Below the pieces are notes generated by a model. The model did no database searches. It saw only the letters and a list, made by a program, of their open reading frames with translations, and was not told where the DNA came from. A stretch of 64,000 nt of DNA from positions 1 to 64,000 of the forward strand of contig CANQDA010000008.1 in NCBI GenBank assembly GCA_947591155.1. The letters are read 5' to 3'. Source of the stretch: an uncultured Lachnospiraceae bacterium (GTDB lineage Bacteria; Bacillota; Clostridia; Lachnospirales; Lachnospiraceae). Position numbers and translations under genes: made by a program. This document shows, piece by piece, positions 39,745-49,403 of the stretch (position 1 is the first letter of the stretch; the number at the start of each line of letters is the position of its first letter).

Positions 39745-40902
39745 TTATTTTACCGGTTTTATTTCCCATTCTCTGTTTCCTTTTATTTCAAAAAAAGCGA
39801 TTCCATCTTCATTTCTAAATAAAACTTTTCCAGAATAATCTTCATCAGTTGTACTTACCAATAAATCTCTTCCATAATCTGTCCAACCAGAAATTGAGAA
39901 ATATCCTTCGCCTGATGTTGTTATTTCGTATGTATTTGACGTACATGTGAACATTGGAGAAACATAATCTCCGAAACCTGAAAATGAATCTGTCGAAGAA
40001 AGGCCGATGTTATATATTTCTATACTCCAATCTCCCTCTCCACTAACCTCGAACGTGTATTCCTCTTGTGGTCGTATCACTGTATTACCATCATATGGAT
40101 CTGTTGTACTGACTAATAAATCATATGTATCTTCATAATAACCTTTTACTGAAAAATATCCTTCCCTATCATGAACAATATGCGCATATGAAAAATTATC
40201 TGTTTCCACTCCAGAAATTACATCATCTCCATTTCCAGAATAAGCATAATATGGTTCTTCATATATATAATCCTTATCGATCACAATATCTTCATCTTGA
40301 CTTTCATTATCAACCGCTTCATCATCTTCTATTTCAAAAAAATCATACAGATATTTTTCCAGATTTTCATCAAATTGTTCAACATCATCCATTTCATATC
40401 CGCCATTTGTAATCGCATTAGTGCACCACTCCGTTGAATCGAACACTTCTGTTTCATCACCAATACGGTAAGAAAAACCAGGACTTAAAAAAATATCGTT
40501 GCAAATAATAATAAGAACGGGATTGTATGCTTCTTTTAATTCTTCTGATGTAACAATATTCCCATAATATAAATAACAATAAGCTGCTTTCCATTCTTCA
40601 ACAATATTGCAGTAAATCCTTAAATACATTTCATCTTCGTCGTTTTTGGATAAAGTAAAAATAACAGACTCTTCATCACTTCCATAATTTTTCGATTTAA
40701 TTGTCGTTAGTTCACTCTCTTCTGTTTCGGGCGGAACGCTCTCTCCTTCGTTTGTTTCTACATTTTTTTCTTCTTCCGGTGCTGAATCTTGTTCTAAAGT
40801 TTTTTCTTCTTCTAATGTTGAATCTTGTAATGATTCATTGTTTTTCCCGCAACCAACCAGCAGCAACGATGTCACCATTAATAAAATCATTAGTTTCTTC
40901 AT
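39745..40902 (-). CDS. Lipoprotein with two tandem beta domains
   Basis: 385 residues; ATG 40902 with AAGGAG 9 nt upstream. Signal peptide MKKLMILLMVTSLLLVGCGK with lipobox LVGC. An acidic linker (DSAPEEEKNVETNEGES), then repeated beta units: EGYFSVKGYYEDTYDLLVST, TFEVSGEGDWSIEIYN and GEGYFSISGWTDYGRDLLVS, FFEIKGNREWEIKP. Surface-exposed lipoprotein cargo on a phage suggests lysogenic conversion or superinfection exclusion. Paired with a membrane protein upstream. Confidence 0.8.
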   Translation of the reverse strand: MKKLMILLMVTSLLLVGCGKNNESLQDSTLEEEKTLEQDSAPEEEKNVETNEGESVPPETEESELTTIKSKNYGSDEESVIFTLSKNDEDEMYLRIYCNIVEEWKAAYCYLYYGNIVTSEELKEAYNPVLIIICNDIFLSPGFSYRIGDETEVFDSTEWCTNAITNGGYEMDDVEQFDENLEKYLYDFFEIEDDEAVDNESQDEDIVIDKDYIYEEPYYAYSGNGDDVISGVETDNFSYAHIVHDREGYFSVKGYYEDTYDLLVSTTDPYDGNTVIRPQEEYTFEVSGEGDWSIEIYNIGLSSTDSFSGFGDYVSPMFTCTSNTYEITTSGEGYFSISGWTDYGRDLLVSTTDEDYSGKVLFRNEDGIAFFEIKGNREWEIKPVK

Positions 40903-40923
40903 TTTCAATTTCTCCTTTGTATT

Positions 40924-41283
40924 TTATTCAGTTTTCTTGTTTTTCCCTTTAATAAGCGCCACAATCGCAATAACAACGCATATTAAGCACCAGAATGCCC
41001 ATATGTTTAAATCGGAATAATTCCCGGCAAGCAAAAATCCAAAGAATGCTCCGATTCCATACAGAACAATGATTGCGATGTTCCCGCCTTTTCCTCCGTT
41101 CCTTGTTGCGATTGACACGATTCCTCCGGCTAAGAGCATGATCGCCACAATCACTCCGGTGCTACCGCTTACCTCGCCATTTTCTTCCAGTGTATTCACC
41201 AAGCCAGCCGCACAGGACTGGAACATGACAACTACAAACAGAATGATTGACAAGATACCAGATACAAGTTTCCATGTTTTCAT
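40924..41283 (-). CDS. Four-helix membrane protein paired with the lipoprotein
   Basis: 119 residues; helices at about 6-26, 43-59, 67-85 and 93-112 (SGILSIILFVVVMFQSCAAG, VIVAIMLLAGGIVSIA, IAIIVLYGIGAFFGFLLAG, IWAFWCLICVVIAIVALI). AGGAGG 7 nt upstream. Likely a partner of the lipoprotein; function unknown. Confidence 0.65.
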   Translation of the reverse strand: MKTWKLVSGILSIILFVVVMFQSCAAGLVNTLEENGEVSGSTGVIVAIMLLAGGIVSIATRNGGKGGNIAIIVLYGIGAFFGFLLAGNYSDLNIWAFWCLICVVIAIVALIKGKNKKTE

Positions 41284-41360
41284 TTTAAAATTCCTCCTTT
41301 GTACACTATAGAAATCTTTTGTAGATAATTATATAATACATGAAAATTATGGAAAAGTAA

Positions 41361-41387
41361 AGCAGGAAATCCGGTGAACTTCCTGCT
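41361..41387 (-). terminator. Terminator after the AntA-type gene
   Basis: Stem AGCAGGAA/TTCCTGCT (8 bp, 41361-41368/41380-41387) followed by TTACTTTTCC on the minus strand; downstream of the gene at 41423. Confidence 0.65.
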
Positions 41388-41422
41388 GTTAATTCATAAT
41401 CAGTAATATCGAAAAGAACGCC

Positions 41423-42166
41423 CTATGCGGAGCGCTCTTCGTCATTCAAAAATTTATTGATAAAATACTGTTGCCCTTTTCCAGTTACAAGAACTGTTTT
41501 TGTTATTCTTACAGAGCCATCTGGATTGTTTATCGTCCTCTCCTTAATCTCAAACAAGCCAAGTTCCATTGATTTCTGTGTCGGCATATTATAGTCTGTT
41601 CCATTTCTTTTTATCAGATATCCATTATCCCTCATCCAGTCAAATAGCCTGTTCTGTCCTATGTTTATTCCGTTCTGCTTCAATATCTTAGCAAGTTCTC
41701 CGATAAGGATACATGTATTGCTTACCTCTACGGCATCTGCAAATATTTCTTTCGGTTTCATCCTTTTGTTCTCTTCAATGAGAAATGTGTTTTGTGTTTT
41801 GATTTCCTCTATCTTCTTATGCGCAATTTCTAGTGCTCTTGCCATAACTTGTTCCGGCGTGTTCCATGCTTTTTCAAGATCAATAAGATACTGTCTGCAC
41901 TTCTTCCCCTTTTCTGTTCGACTCATAAGACAGATATGCTTTGCCATGTCAGAGGATAAATTGTAGTCTTGCAAATCCCGATGCGCACCATTATTTACAA
42001 CCGTACCTGAAAGTACACTTGTAAAATCCTCTCCGTCAACAAACCCTTGGGAATTAGTTTCAAACCATGCACTAAACCTCTTTTCAATTCCAAGAGCATT
42101 ATGTAGTTCTCGCGCAGATACTGTAAACTGATCTCCGTTATAGTTTACTTTTATTATCTCATTCAT
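41423..42166 (-). CDS. AntA/KilAC antirepressor
   Basis: 247 residues from ATG 42166 (GGAGG upstream). N-terminal AntA domain: VNYNGDQFTVSARELHNALG, EKRFSAWFETN, DMAKHICLMSRTEKGKKCRQ, YLIDLEKAW; C-terminal KilAC: NTCILIGELAKILKQNGINI, NRLFDWMRDNGYLIK, TVLVTGKGQQYFINKF. Third antirepressor-type gene, placed directly downstream of the tape measure. Confidence 0.87.
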   Translation of the reverse strand: MNEIIKVNYNGDQFTVSARELHNALGIEKRFSAWFETNSQGFVDGEDFTSVLSGTVVNNGAHRDLQDYNLSSDMAKHICLMSRTEKGKKCRQYLIDLEKAWNTPEQVMARALEIAHKKIEEIKTQNTFLIEENKRMKPKEIFADAVEVSNTCILIGELAKILKQNGINIGQNRLFDWMRDNGYLIKRNGTDYNMPTQKSMELGLFEIKERTINNPDGSVRITKTVLVTGKGQQYFINKFLNDEERSA

Positions 42167-42202
42167 CACGAATACCTCCAAAATTTCACAAATTAACTCC
42201 AA

Positions 42203-42516
42203 CCTTTATCCGTGTATATCGTTTATCCTTCTGTAATTTGTGTGCTTTTTCTTCTTCGGTATTCATCGTGAATTTATGTTTTTCGCATAAAGCAATACCT
42301 CCTAACTTTTTTGGATTATTTTAGGAGCGCATCGTTTCCGACACGCTCCTGTCCGTCCAAAAGTAACCAGCTGCTTCACTGGTCGGAGGTTATTCCGTTT
42401 TCGTGTCCAGTTTCTTCACTGGAATATTGCAAGGGAATTGACCGTCCGTGGCTAACGGTCAACCTCTTTGCGATTTATTTTTTACGTGTAGAAAAATTCC
42501 TCCTTAGTGCTTTCTT
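42203..42516. other. Hairpin-rich region between tape measure and AntA
   Basis: 314 bp without ORF. Minus-strand hairpins: TTGACCGT/ACGGTCAA, two copies of CCAGT...(A/G)CTGG with GAAG(A/C)A loops, and a 7-bp AGGAGCG/CGCTCCT stem with an inner TCG/CGA at 42323-42350. Function unknown; may be leader or processing sites. Confidence 0.5.
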
Positions 42517-45500
42517 TTAGTACCCATACCTCGGCGTAGGATTATATCTCCTGTCCGTATCCCGCTGCGCCTTTGACACAGACCTGGCGATCACGTCACC
42601 ATCCAGGTAAATGCTGTTCTGGATGTACTCCGGCGCTGAATTGTTTCCCTGGTTGTTCATCATTGCAAGCGCAAATCCCTGTGCCACCGCATCTCTTACA
42701 ATCGATTGGTCAATGCCGGAACCCTTAAAATTGATTGCAGTGCTTCCAGAAATCGCCCTTACGTATGGACTGCTTTGAATCCTGTCTGAAATCGGCTGTG
42801 CGGCAATCCCTGCTCCCAAATCATAAGAAGCGTATTTCTGCAATTCTGGGGAAATTCCAAGTTTCCCAAAACCAGACAATGTGGAAATCGTATCTGGTAT
42901 TCCAGGAAGAGAAACTACTGGCTCAGAAGAATCTGCCAATATATTTCTTGTGGACTTCTTGCTCCCGGACGAACTTGACACACTTACACTCGGCGCCGAA
43001 ATGCTGATGGAATTAAGCCCGCTTTGCAGTGACTGGGCAAGGCTCCTTCCTGCATTGTACATTCCATTGTTGTATCCGTTAATGGCATTCAATACATTTC
43101 CCATTGCGCTGTGGATATAATTGAGTGAAGAACTCATTCCCTGATATATCCCATAGTTCGTCCATTGTCCGATATTATTCCCGGAAGACCGGAACCTCTC
43201 TTGATAGGAAAAAACTAAATCGACAATCTTTCCCATAGTTCCGGTAATATAGGAAAGTGATGAATTCATACCCTGGTAAATGCCGTAATTCAGCCACTGA
43301 CCCATGTTGTTTCCTTTGGATTGCAACTGGTCTTTGTACGAAAACACGAGATTCATCAATGACTGCATGGAATTCGTAACATAGTTGGATGATGAAGTCA
43401 TTCCCTGGCTCATTCCATATGTTAACAACTTTCCAATATTATTTCCTTTTGATTGAAATTCCGTTTGATAACTTTGCACTTTATTTAGCAAATTATTCAT
43501 TGCGGTTGTAATATTGTCAATAGCACTGTTGATTCCTTGAGAAATTGACAAAACGGTTTTTTGCCCCAAAGTTTTAAACACTGATGTGTTGATGTATTCA
43601 GAAATAGATGTGGAAATTGACTGCATCCAATTCTGCACTGCAACTTTTGAAGAATTAACATTTTCAGAAATCCCCCAGTTGTAACCTTTTATTGTATCTG
43701 CGCCATATCCCTTCGCTGTCAATGAAGGACTACCATATTTCATTACGCTATTGTGAATTGCTTCATTGATTTTTTCCTGCCAGGATTTCATCTCATTTTC
43801 TGAACTTTTTACATTTTCATTTACTCCCTTGTTATACCCATCAATCGTGTCTTTGCCCCTCTGTTTCGCAAGTTCGTCAATTCCTTTTGTGGCGTTTTCT
43901 ATAATTTCCTTATAGTTGCTATTTAGTTTCTCCCCTATTTTCATGGCATTACCATATCCATCATCTATGATTACCGGGTCAAACAAGGAATTGATAATTT
44001 CCTTCGTTGCATCGGAAGCCCATCCTGCTCCATCGATCCCTAATTGGCTCATCTGTTGTTCTATAGACTTCGATACTGGATCCACATAATCTCTCTTGTA
44101 ACTTTCAACCGCATCTTTTGTATAACTCTCCACATCAGAGAAACCGGAAAACAATTTTTCATACCACTTCATGTTTTCCCATCTTGTCTGTGCATCTGTA
44201 ATTACGTCTTCTATATTCCCAACAAATTCGTTCTGCAGGGTATCCGTTAATTTGAGTGCTTTTTCCGATATATCTCCTTTCAAAGAATCCATTGCCTGAG
44301 GAAGCGCATCTAATGCATTTCTTATTTCATCAGCGTGTATATAATCTCCTACATTTACAGCCGCCTTCAATTCTTGCTCCAACGTATTTTTTACTGAGGA
44401 TACTCCACTTTCGATGTTTCCATCTGCTTCAGATATTGCATTTGTTATTGTATTCAAAAAATTGAGCAACTTTGTCTCGTCAAGTGTATTATCGTCGGCT
44501 AGCAATCCACTGTAATCTACATTTGTCGAGTCTACCTTTAATTCGTATTCACTGATTGTCTCGGATAATTCGTCTGTTGTCCCAACCAGTTCTGCCAACT
44601 CTTGCTTTAATTCTGAATAATGCGGATTTGTTGGATCAAGTGTGGATAGTTTTTTTGTAATTTCTTCTATCTTTTTAAGTGCATCGTTGTTTATTTGCAA
44701 CGTAGATTTCATCAACTCTTCTGTATCTACGCCCATTCTTTCATAAGATTCATGCAAAACTCCATTTTCTCCAAATGCAGAAAGCAAAGTATTTTCCAAT
44801 ACACTAAATTTTTCCTGTGCTGCAGTTGCAAGAGAATTAAACAGATCTGTTAATTGAGATGTCCCTTCTTCAACAGAAATAACGCCGCTCTCCATAGCAA
44901 GCTCTATTTTCCCAATTTCCTGCCATGTTTTGCTGATATTCTCTTGTGCATAATCAAGTTCTGCTGAATCGTCAGCAACTTTCTTAAAACTATCTCCTAT
45001 TTCTCCAGCCATGTCTGCGAAATTATCGGCAAGCTTTTGAACCGGAACTCCGCCTGGCGTAGTAAATGCTCTCCTTATATCTTCTCCTGCCCTTTGAGCA
45101 TCTATATCATCTACAGCTTGCTTAATTCCAAATATTGCACCTACCAAAACAGTGATTCCAGATATAACGAGTCCGGCTGGCCCGAATGCTACATACAATG
45201 CAGCGGAAGCAAGTCCTGCCGCAATCGATATTTGCCCTATTGATTTAATTAAGCTTTCAGATCCTGTTATAATATCATAAAATCCATCTTTCACAAGGGC
45301 AAACTCCGCAAATACCGCTACGGCTCCAATGACACCCTTTTGCAGATTTGTTAAACTGCTTCTAATTGAATCAAATCCCAACTTTAATCCAGTTAATGCA
45401 TTTCCATTTTCAATTCCAAACCAGAATTTGCTAAATGCCGTGCGCAACGTATCCACAAGTTTTGCGGTTGTAGGAAATTGCGTGCCTAACGTTGCAAGTG

Positions 45501-47823
45501 CTGTCGCATTCCCAGAAAGTGCTTTTCCAAAATTTATAACATACGAAGTTGCTTGAATTAAGGAAGAGATTAAACTTGACTTCAAAATTGAAGGAATGGC
45601 CATCATAGACAATATAATTGTTTCAAATGGTGCTTCGCTAAACATTCCTTTATAAAAGTCAATCGCAGCATTAAATGCCGTCCATATAAGTTTTCCTATG
45701 GATTTAAGTATTTCAGTCCAGTTAATTCCGGCTATAAAATCTCCAATGTTTTTACCTATTTTCTTCCAGTCAACTTTTTTGATAGCTTTTGTAAAGAAAT
45801 CTGCAATCCCAGATACGAGATGTGATACATCTTTCCCCATCTGAAAGAAATCTCCGATTTTAAAATCTTCAATGATTTTTCTAATAGGCTCTAGGGATTT
45901 GTAAATTTTTTCCGCCATCTCATTTGCACGGTTTTCCATATTCTTGAACGCCAAATCCCAAACTTCCTGATATCTAGAAAGCGCATCGTCCAAAGCGACA
46001 TCTAATTGATCTAATACTCCCGTGTCCACAATTCCGCTACCGGAATTTTCTTCATCGTTATCTCCATTTAGCTGATTTAATGCATCAAATGATAGGACTG
46101 ATAGGGATTTCTTAAGTTTCTTTGCGTTTTCTGCGGCGCTGTCTTCTGAATCTGCAAAATCCCCCATATCAACTGCGGCTCCGCCTACAGCTGATGAAAT
46201 GCCACTTAGATCAACTCCTGCGATATTTCCAATCCATGCAAATAATCTCTGCAATGCAATTGTTAGCGCATTTATATAAGGAAGAACTTTTGTTATAACC
46301 GGCAAGAACAAAGAACCTATTGTCCTTGATAAAGCCGTAAAGTTTGAAGTAAGAAGCCTTAATTGGTTTGCTGGAGAGTTAATTGTTTCTGATAAGTCAG
46401 CCCACGCATACTGTGTACTGTTCAGAATTGTAATTGTCCTTAGAAGCGCCTTGTCAGCCTGCGTAAGGGCTGATACTTTCGCTTCTATCCCAAGTTTAAA
46501 CAGTTGTGTTTGCAAATCAGCTTCCCTGGTGGAAACTCCATACTTATCAACTGTGCGGCTCATTCCTACCATTCCAGAGGCGAGGTCATCCCACACATCT
46601 GTAAAATCAAGGTTTCTCACGGAAGCAAGGTCTGCACCTATCATCGTCAATGCGTTGGACAACTTCAAAGCATTCTCAGATGTAACGCCCATAGACGAAG
46701 CCATCTGCGCAAAAGTCGCTTGATACTGTGTTGTTTTATCTGGATCAAGACCTAGGCTCGATACCGCAGTTCTTTCAAGATTTCCATTGTCACCTATCTC
46801 AAATCCAGTGAGTTTCTTGGTAAGTTCCTTTGCCCTCTTTTCAAAAGAATCCGCATACGCTTCGGCGGAAGCATAACCATAATCTTCCCACAAACTCAAA
46901 TCTGCCTTACTTGCAACTTGGTTAAATGCCTGCGTGAAATAATTGAGGGTTTCCAGATAATTCATAGCGGAATCTGCTGAATTCCACAGTCCTTTCGCTA
47001 CACGGACAATCGTGTAAAACCTTGCCACCATAAAACCAAGTTGAGAAACCAGGCTTCTAGTTGACTTTGAAGCGCTGATAGCAGACCTGTTATAATTATT
47101 TATGACGTTCTGCATGGAATTTGCTGCCGTAGACACCCTTCCTCCGGCAGAAGCAAGCTGCGCCATCGCCTGTGTCATTTGAATTAAGTTTTGGCTTACC
47201 TGCGGAGCGGTTGCGAGAGTATTCATCATCTGGACTAAACCAGCTGTTAGGTTCTGAATATTAGGAATCGAATTTGTAGCTGCCTTTCCGCCAAGACGTG
47301 ATATAGAAGCGGTTAGGCTATCAAGTCCAGATATATCAAATGTCACCGCTCCAAGGCTATTCATTGTTGTGACAAGTTGCGAAAGAACTGTATTTACTAT
47401 AGGAATATTCTGTGCGGCCTGTGCTACAGCCTTTCTTCCTAAAAGCGATATCGAATTTGCAATATTCTGTATTCCTTGCGTATCAATGGAAAGCATTCCA
47501 ATGGAACTAAGGTTAGATGTTAATGTACGTATTGCTATCGCAGCGTTGCTTACGCTATTCACATCTACTTTGCTTAATTGATTCAGGCTTCTTGCTATAT
47601 TTGAAAAATCTGATTTTCCAACACCAGAATTTTTAAATCCAGTCATTGCGCCCGTGAGCCTGGCAACGCCATTCGCCAAATCATTAAGACCAGAAGTATT
47701 TCCAAAAGACAATGAACTTGACAATCCGTTTAATTTATTCACAAGCCTGTCTATTGCATCTTCCGCTTTTCTTGTGCTACTATATATTTCTAAACTCAAT
47801 GAATCAATGCTCTGATCTGCCAT
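42517..47823 (-). CDS. Tape measure protein
   Basis: 1768 residues; ATG 47823 with GGGGG upstream. Long helical coils, N-terminal SADQSIDSLSLEIYSSTRKA, hydrophobic segments in the middle (FETIILSMMAIPSILKSSLI, AAGLASAALYVAFGPAGLV), Gly/Ser-rich repeats near the C-terminus (QGMSSSLNYIHSAMGNVLN repeated three times). Sets tail length and forms the DNA/protein conduit. Copy B of the structured leader lies in its 5' UTR. Confidence 0.92.
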   Translation of the reverse strand: MADQSIDSLSLEIYSSTRKAEDAIDRLVNKLNGLSSSLSFGNTSGLNDLANGVARLTGAMTGFKNSGVGKSDFSNIARSLNQLSKVDVNSVSNAAIAIRTLTSNLSSIGMLSIDTQGIQNIANSISLLGRKAVAQAAQNIPIVNTVLSQLVTTMNSLGAVTFDISGLDSLTASISRLGGKAATNSIPNIQNLTAGLVQMMNTLATAPQVSQNLIQMTQAMAQLASAGGRVSTAANSMQNVINNYNRSAISASKSTRSLVSQLGFMVARFYTIVRVAKGLWNSADSAMNYLETLNYFTQAFNQVASKADLSLWEDYGYASAEAYADSFEKRAKELTKKLTGFEIGDNGNLERTAVSSLGLDPDKTTQYQATFAQMASSMGVTSENALKLSNALTMIGADLASVRNLDFTDVWDDLASGMVGMSRTVDKYGVSTREADLQTQLFKLGIEAKVSALTQADKALLRTITILNSTQYAWADLSETINSPANQLRLLTSNFTALSRTIGSLFLPVITKVLPYINALTIALQRLFAWIGNIAGVDLSGISSAVGGAAVDMGDFADSEDSAAENAKKLKKSLSVLSFDALNQLNGDNDEENSGSGIVDTGVLDQLDVALDDALSRYQEVWDLAFKNMENRANEMAEKIYKSLEPIRKIIEDFKIGDFFQMGKDVSHLVSGIADFFTKAIKKVDWKKIGKNIGDFIAGINWTEILKSIGKLIWTAFNAAIDFYKGMFSEAPFETIILSMMAIPSILKSSLISSLIQATSYVINFGKALSGNATALATLGTQFPTTAKLVDTLRTAFSKFWFGIENGNALTGLKLGFDSIRSSLTNLQKGVIGAVAVFAEFALVKDGFYDIITGSESLIKSIGQISIAAGLASAALYVAFGPAGLVISGITVLVGAIFGIKQAVDDIDAQRAGEDIRRAFTTPGGVPVQKLADNFADMAGEIGDSFKKVADDSAELDYAQENISKTWQEIGKIELAMESGVISVEEGTSQLTDLFNSLATAAQEKFSVLENTLLSAFGENGVLHESYERMGVDTEELMKSTLQINNDALKKIEEITKKLSTLDPTNPHYSELKQELAELVGTTDELSETISEYELKVDSTNVDYSGLLADDNTLDETKLLNFLNTITNAISEADGNIESGVSSVKNTLEQELKAAVNVGDYIHADEIRNALDALPQAMDSLKGDISEKALKLTDTLQNEFVGNIEDVITDAQTRWENMKWYEKLFSGFSDVESYTKDAVESYKRDYVDPVSKSIEQQMSQLGIDGAGWASDATKEIINSLFDPVIIDDGYGNAMKIGEKLNSNYKEIIENATKGIDELAKQRGKDTIDGYNKGVNENVKSSENEMKSWQEKINEAIHNSVMKYGSPSLTAKGYGADTIKGYNWGISENVNSSKVAVQNWMQSISTSISEYINTSVFKTLGQKTVLSISQGINSAIDNITTAMNNLLNKVQSYQTEFQSKGNNIGKLLTYGMSQGMTSSSNYVTNSMQSLMNLVFSYKDQLQSKGNNMGQWLNYGIYQGMNSSLSYITGTMGKIVDLVFSYQERFRSSGNNIGQWTNYGIYQGMSSSLNYIHSAMGNVLNAINGYNNGMYNAGRSLAQSLQSGLNSISISAPSVSVSSSSGSKKSTRNILADSSEPVVSLPGIPDTISTLSGFGKLGISPELQKYASYDLGAGIAAQPISDRIQSSPYVRAISGSTAINFKGSGIDQSIVRDAVAQGFALAMMNNQGNNSAPEYIQNSIYLDGDVIARSVSKAQRDTDRRYNPTPRYGY

Positions 47824-47830
47824 ATCCAAC

Positions 47831-47884
47831 ACCCCCTAATTGTTCGAGGTTAGCGGCCGGAACCTGGTGTCCAGTCGGTTTTAT
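47831..47884 (-). other. Structured leader element, copy B (upstream of tape measure)
   Basis: Coding-strand stem GACTGGA/TCCGGCC with A.C at the second pair and one U.G, then GCTAACC, then ACCTC pairing GGGGG of the tape measure RBS. Preceded by the terminator at 47896. Confidence 0.7.
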
Positions 47885-47889
47885 CGCAT

Positions 47890-47917
47890 GAAAAAACACC
47901 TTACAATTGTAAGGTGT
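47890..47917 (-). terminator. Terminator upstream of leader copy B
   Basis: Perfect palindrome 47896-47917 (ACACCTTACAA/TTGTAAGGTGT) with a U6 run (47890-47896) on the minus strand. Ends the moron at 47.9-48.8 kb. Confidence 0.85.
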
Positions 47918-47943
47918 CTGTAATAATTATATTTTTAAAATAC

Positions 47944-48793
47944 TTAATTTGATTTCACTGTGAGAATAAATTTATTTACCGCAATCATTTTAACTTCATG
48001 TCTATATTTTATCATATACAAGTTAAAAATTTCTCCGCAATCTGCAATCTCTTGAAAACATTTTTCGTTGTCAAAATACATTGTTACATCAACGGTTTTA
48101 TCGCTTATTTTATTATAATCAACTATATTAACATTTGCTTTGTATTTTTTATTCAAAAACTCTACATAAATCTCTCCAAAATCAATATCAAAGTCAATTT
48201 CCCATTCTTCATCCGTATTTTCGTTATTGTTTTTATTGGAAAGCTTATTTGAAAAATATTCCTTATATTGTTCCATTTGTTCTTTTTCTTTAATGTATAG
48301 ATTACAGTCCAAAACGAATTGGTTAAAATCATTGCTCGAATTGTTTATTTGAACAGAAGGATTTTCTATCTTTGTATTTCCTGCCTTTGAGAAATATTTC
48401 TCATACGCTTCCATTTCTTCTCTATGCTCAATTAAAGCATTTGATTCTCTTGCGAATTTTTCTACAAATGCATCAAAATTATCATATCTATATTTCTGCG
48501 AAGTGATATTTGTTTTATAAATAAAGTCCCTATCAATTTCATTATCTGTGTTTCTTCTTTTTGTGTAGACAATTATTTTATTTATTGAGCAAAAAACAAA
48601 ATGCAGGAGCCGAACCAAAAAAACGAAATATAATTTTTGCCATCCAACGAAGTACAATAAATGATAAATAAGAAAATGCTACAATTATTGCAATTGGAAG
48701 TCCAAAATAAAACAATAGTGCTCCATAAATAAATATAGCAATTATCGAAATACAAGAACCTGTTCCTTTATTACGCTTTCTTCTTCCAGACAT
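47944..48793 (-). pseudogene. Moron membrane protein, frameshifted in a T7 run
   Basis: Frame 1 from 48793 (RBS AAGGA): MSGRRKRNKGTGSCISIIAI, two membrane helices (IIAIFIYGALLFYFGLP, IIVAFSYLSFIVLRW) then stops after APAFCFLLNK. The +1 frame continues RLLHFVFCSINKIIVYTKRR and a 190-residue soluble domain (NFDAFVEKFARESNALIEHR, CNLYIKEKEQMEQYK, VDVTMYFDNEKCF). Removing one T from TTTTTTT near the join restores one frame. Promoter TTTACA-N17-TAATAT (48841-48869) and flanking terminators make it a self-contained moron. Frameshift, phase-variable, or sequencing error. Confidence 0.65.
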
Positions 48794-48840
48794 ATTTATC
48801 CTTAATGTGTATTAATAATATCAAAATTTGTATTTATTTA

Positions 48841-48869
48841 ATATTACACAAATTTTCTGTGAATGTAAA
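48841..48869 (-). promoter_or_regulatory. Moron promoter
   Basis: -35 TTTACA (48864-48869), 17-bp spacer, -10 TAATAT (48841-48846), minus strand, followed by the moron gene. Lies behind the tail-chaperone terminator at 48895. Confidence 0.6.
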
Positions 48870-48894
48870 GGGGAAATATTTCTGTATAAAAAAT

Positions 48895-48924
48895 GGGCGA
48901 ATAGGCTTTGACCCCTACTCGCCC
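48895..48924 (-). terminator. Terminator after the tail assembly chaperones
   Basis: 11-bp stem with one wobble (GGGCGAGTAGG/CCTATTCGCCC on the minus strand) followed by ATTTTTT. The TAG stop of the preceding gene lies inside the stem. Confidence 0.8.
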
Positions 48925-49403
48925 TGATTCAATTTATTTTTCTTTAGTTTATCTCCCATGTCTTTCAGCTTTCCGAAGATTCTGCTTCTCCATTCTTCCT
49001 TTTCCTCTTCCGTAAGTTCCATGTCTTCCACAACAACCGTTTTTTCCTTGAGAGGGTTATCTGGATATTTGTTTTTCCCTTTGCTTCCAAACACAACTGC
49101 TATGGCAGGCATGACGTAATACCCAGTTCTCCAAGCAAGGAACTCCAGTTCCTTTACACGGCTCTCTTTTTCTTCCAATCGTGCTTCAATTCTTTTGGTT
49201 ATGTACTTTAACGTGGAGTGCCTGAATTCATGTTCCGTCATTCCTGCCGCTATCGCATTCTCATAAACCTCTCCCAGAATTAATTCCCGGAAGCTTTTTT
49301 CTTGTGGTCTTGAGGCTCTTTTATCTTCTTGTTTCCTTCCGTCAGGGCTTTTTCCATGCCCGTCCGTTTGAAAAAACCGTCCGCTCCAATCTGCTCCATG
49401 CAA
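48915..49403 (-). CDS. Tail assembly chaperone, GT-type frameshift extension
   Basis: Frame -1 relative to 49280-49786 with a 124-nt overlap, the G/GT arrangement. The extended product would run ...HKKKASGN into EKSFRELILGEVYENAIAAG and a charged C-terminus (MELTEEEKEEWRSRIFGKLK). No perfect slippery heptamer was found; the best candidate is an A-run at 49293-49303 (coding AAGAAAAAAGC). Needed for tail assembly. Confidence 0.6.
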   Translation of the reverse strand: MHGADWSGRFFQTDGHGKSPDGRKQEDKRASRPQEKSFRELILGEVYENAIAAGMTEHEFRHSTLKYITKRIEARLEEKESRVKELEFLAWRTGYYVMPAIAVVFGSKGKNKYPDNPLKEKTVVVEDMELTEEEKEEWRSRIFGKLKDMGDKLKKNKLNQGE

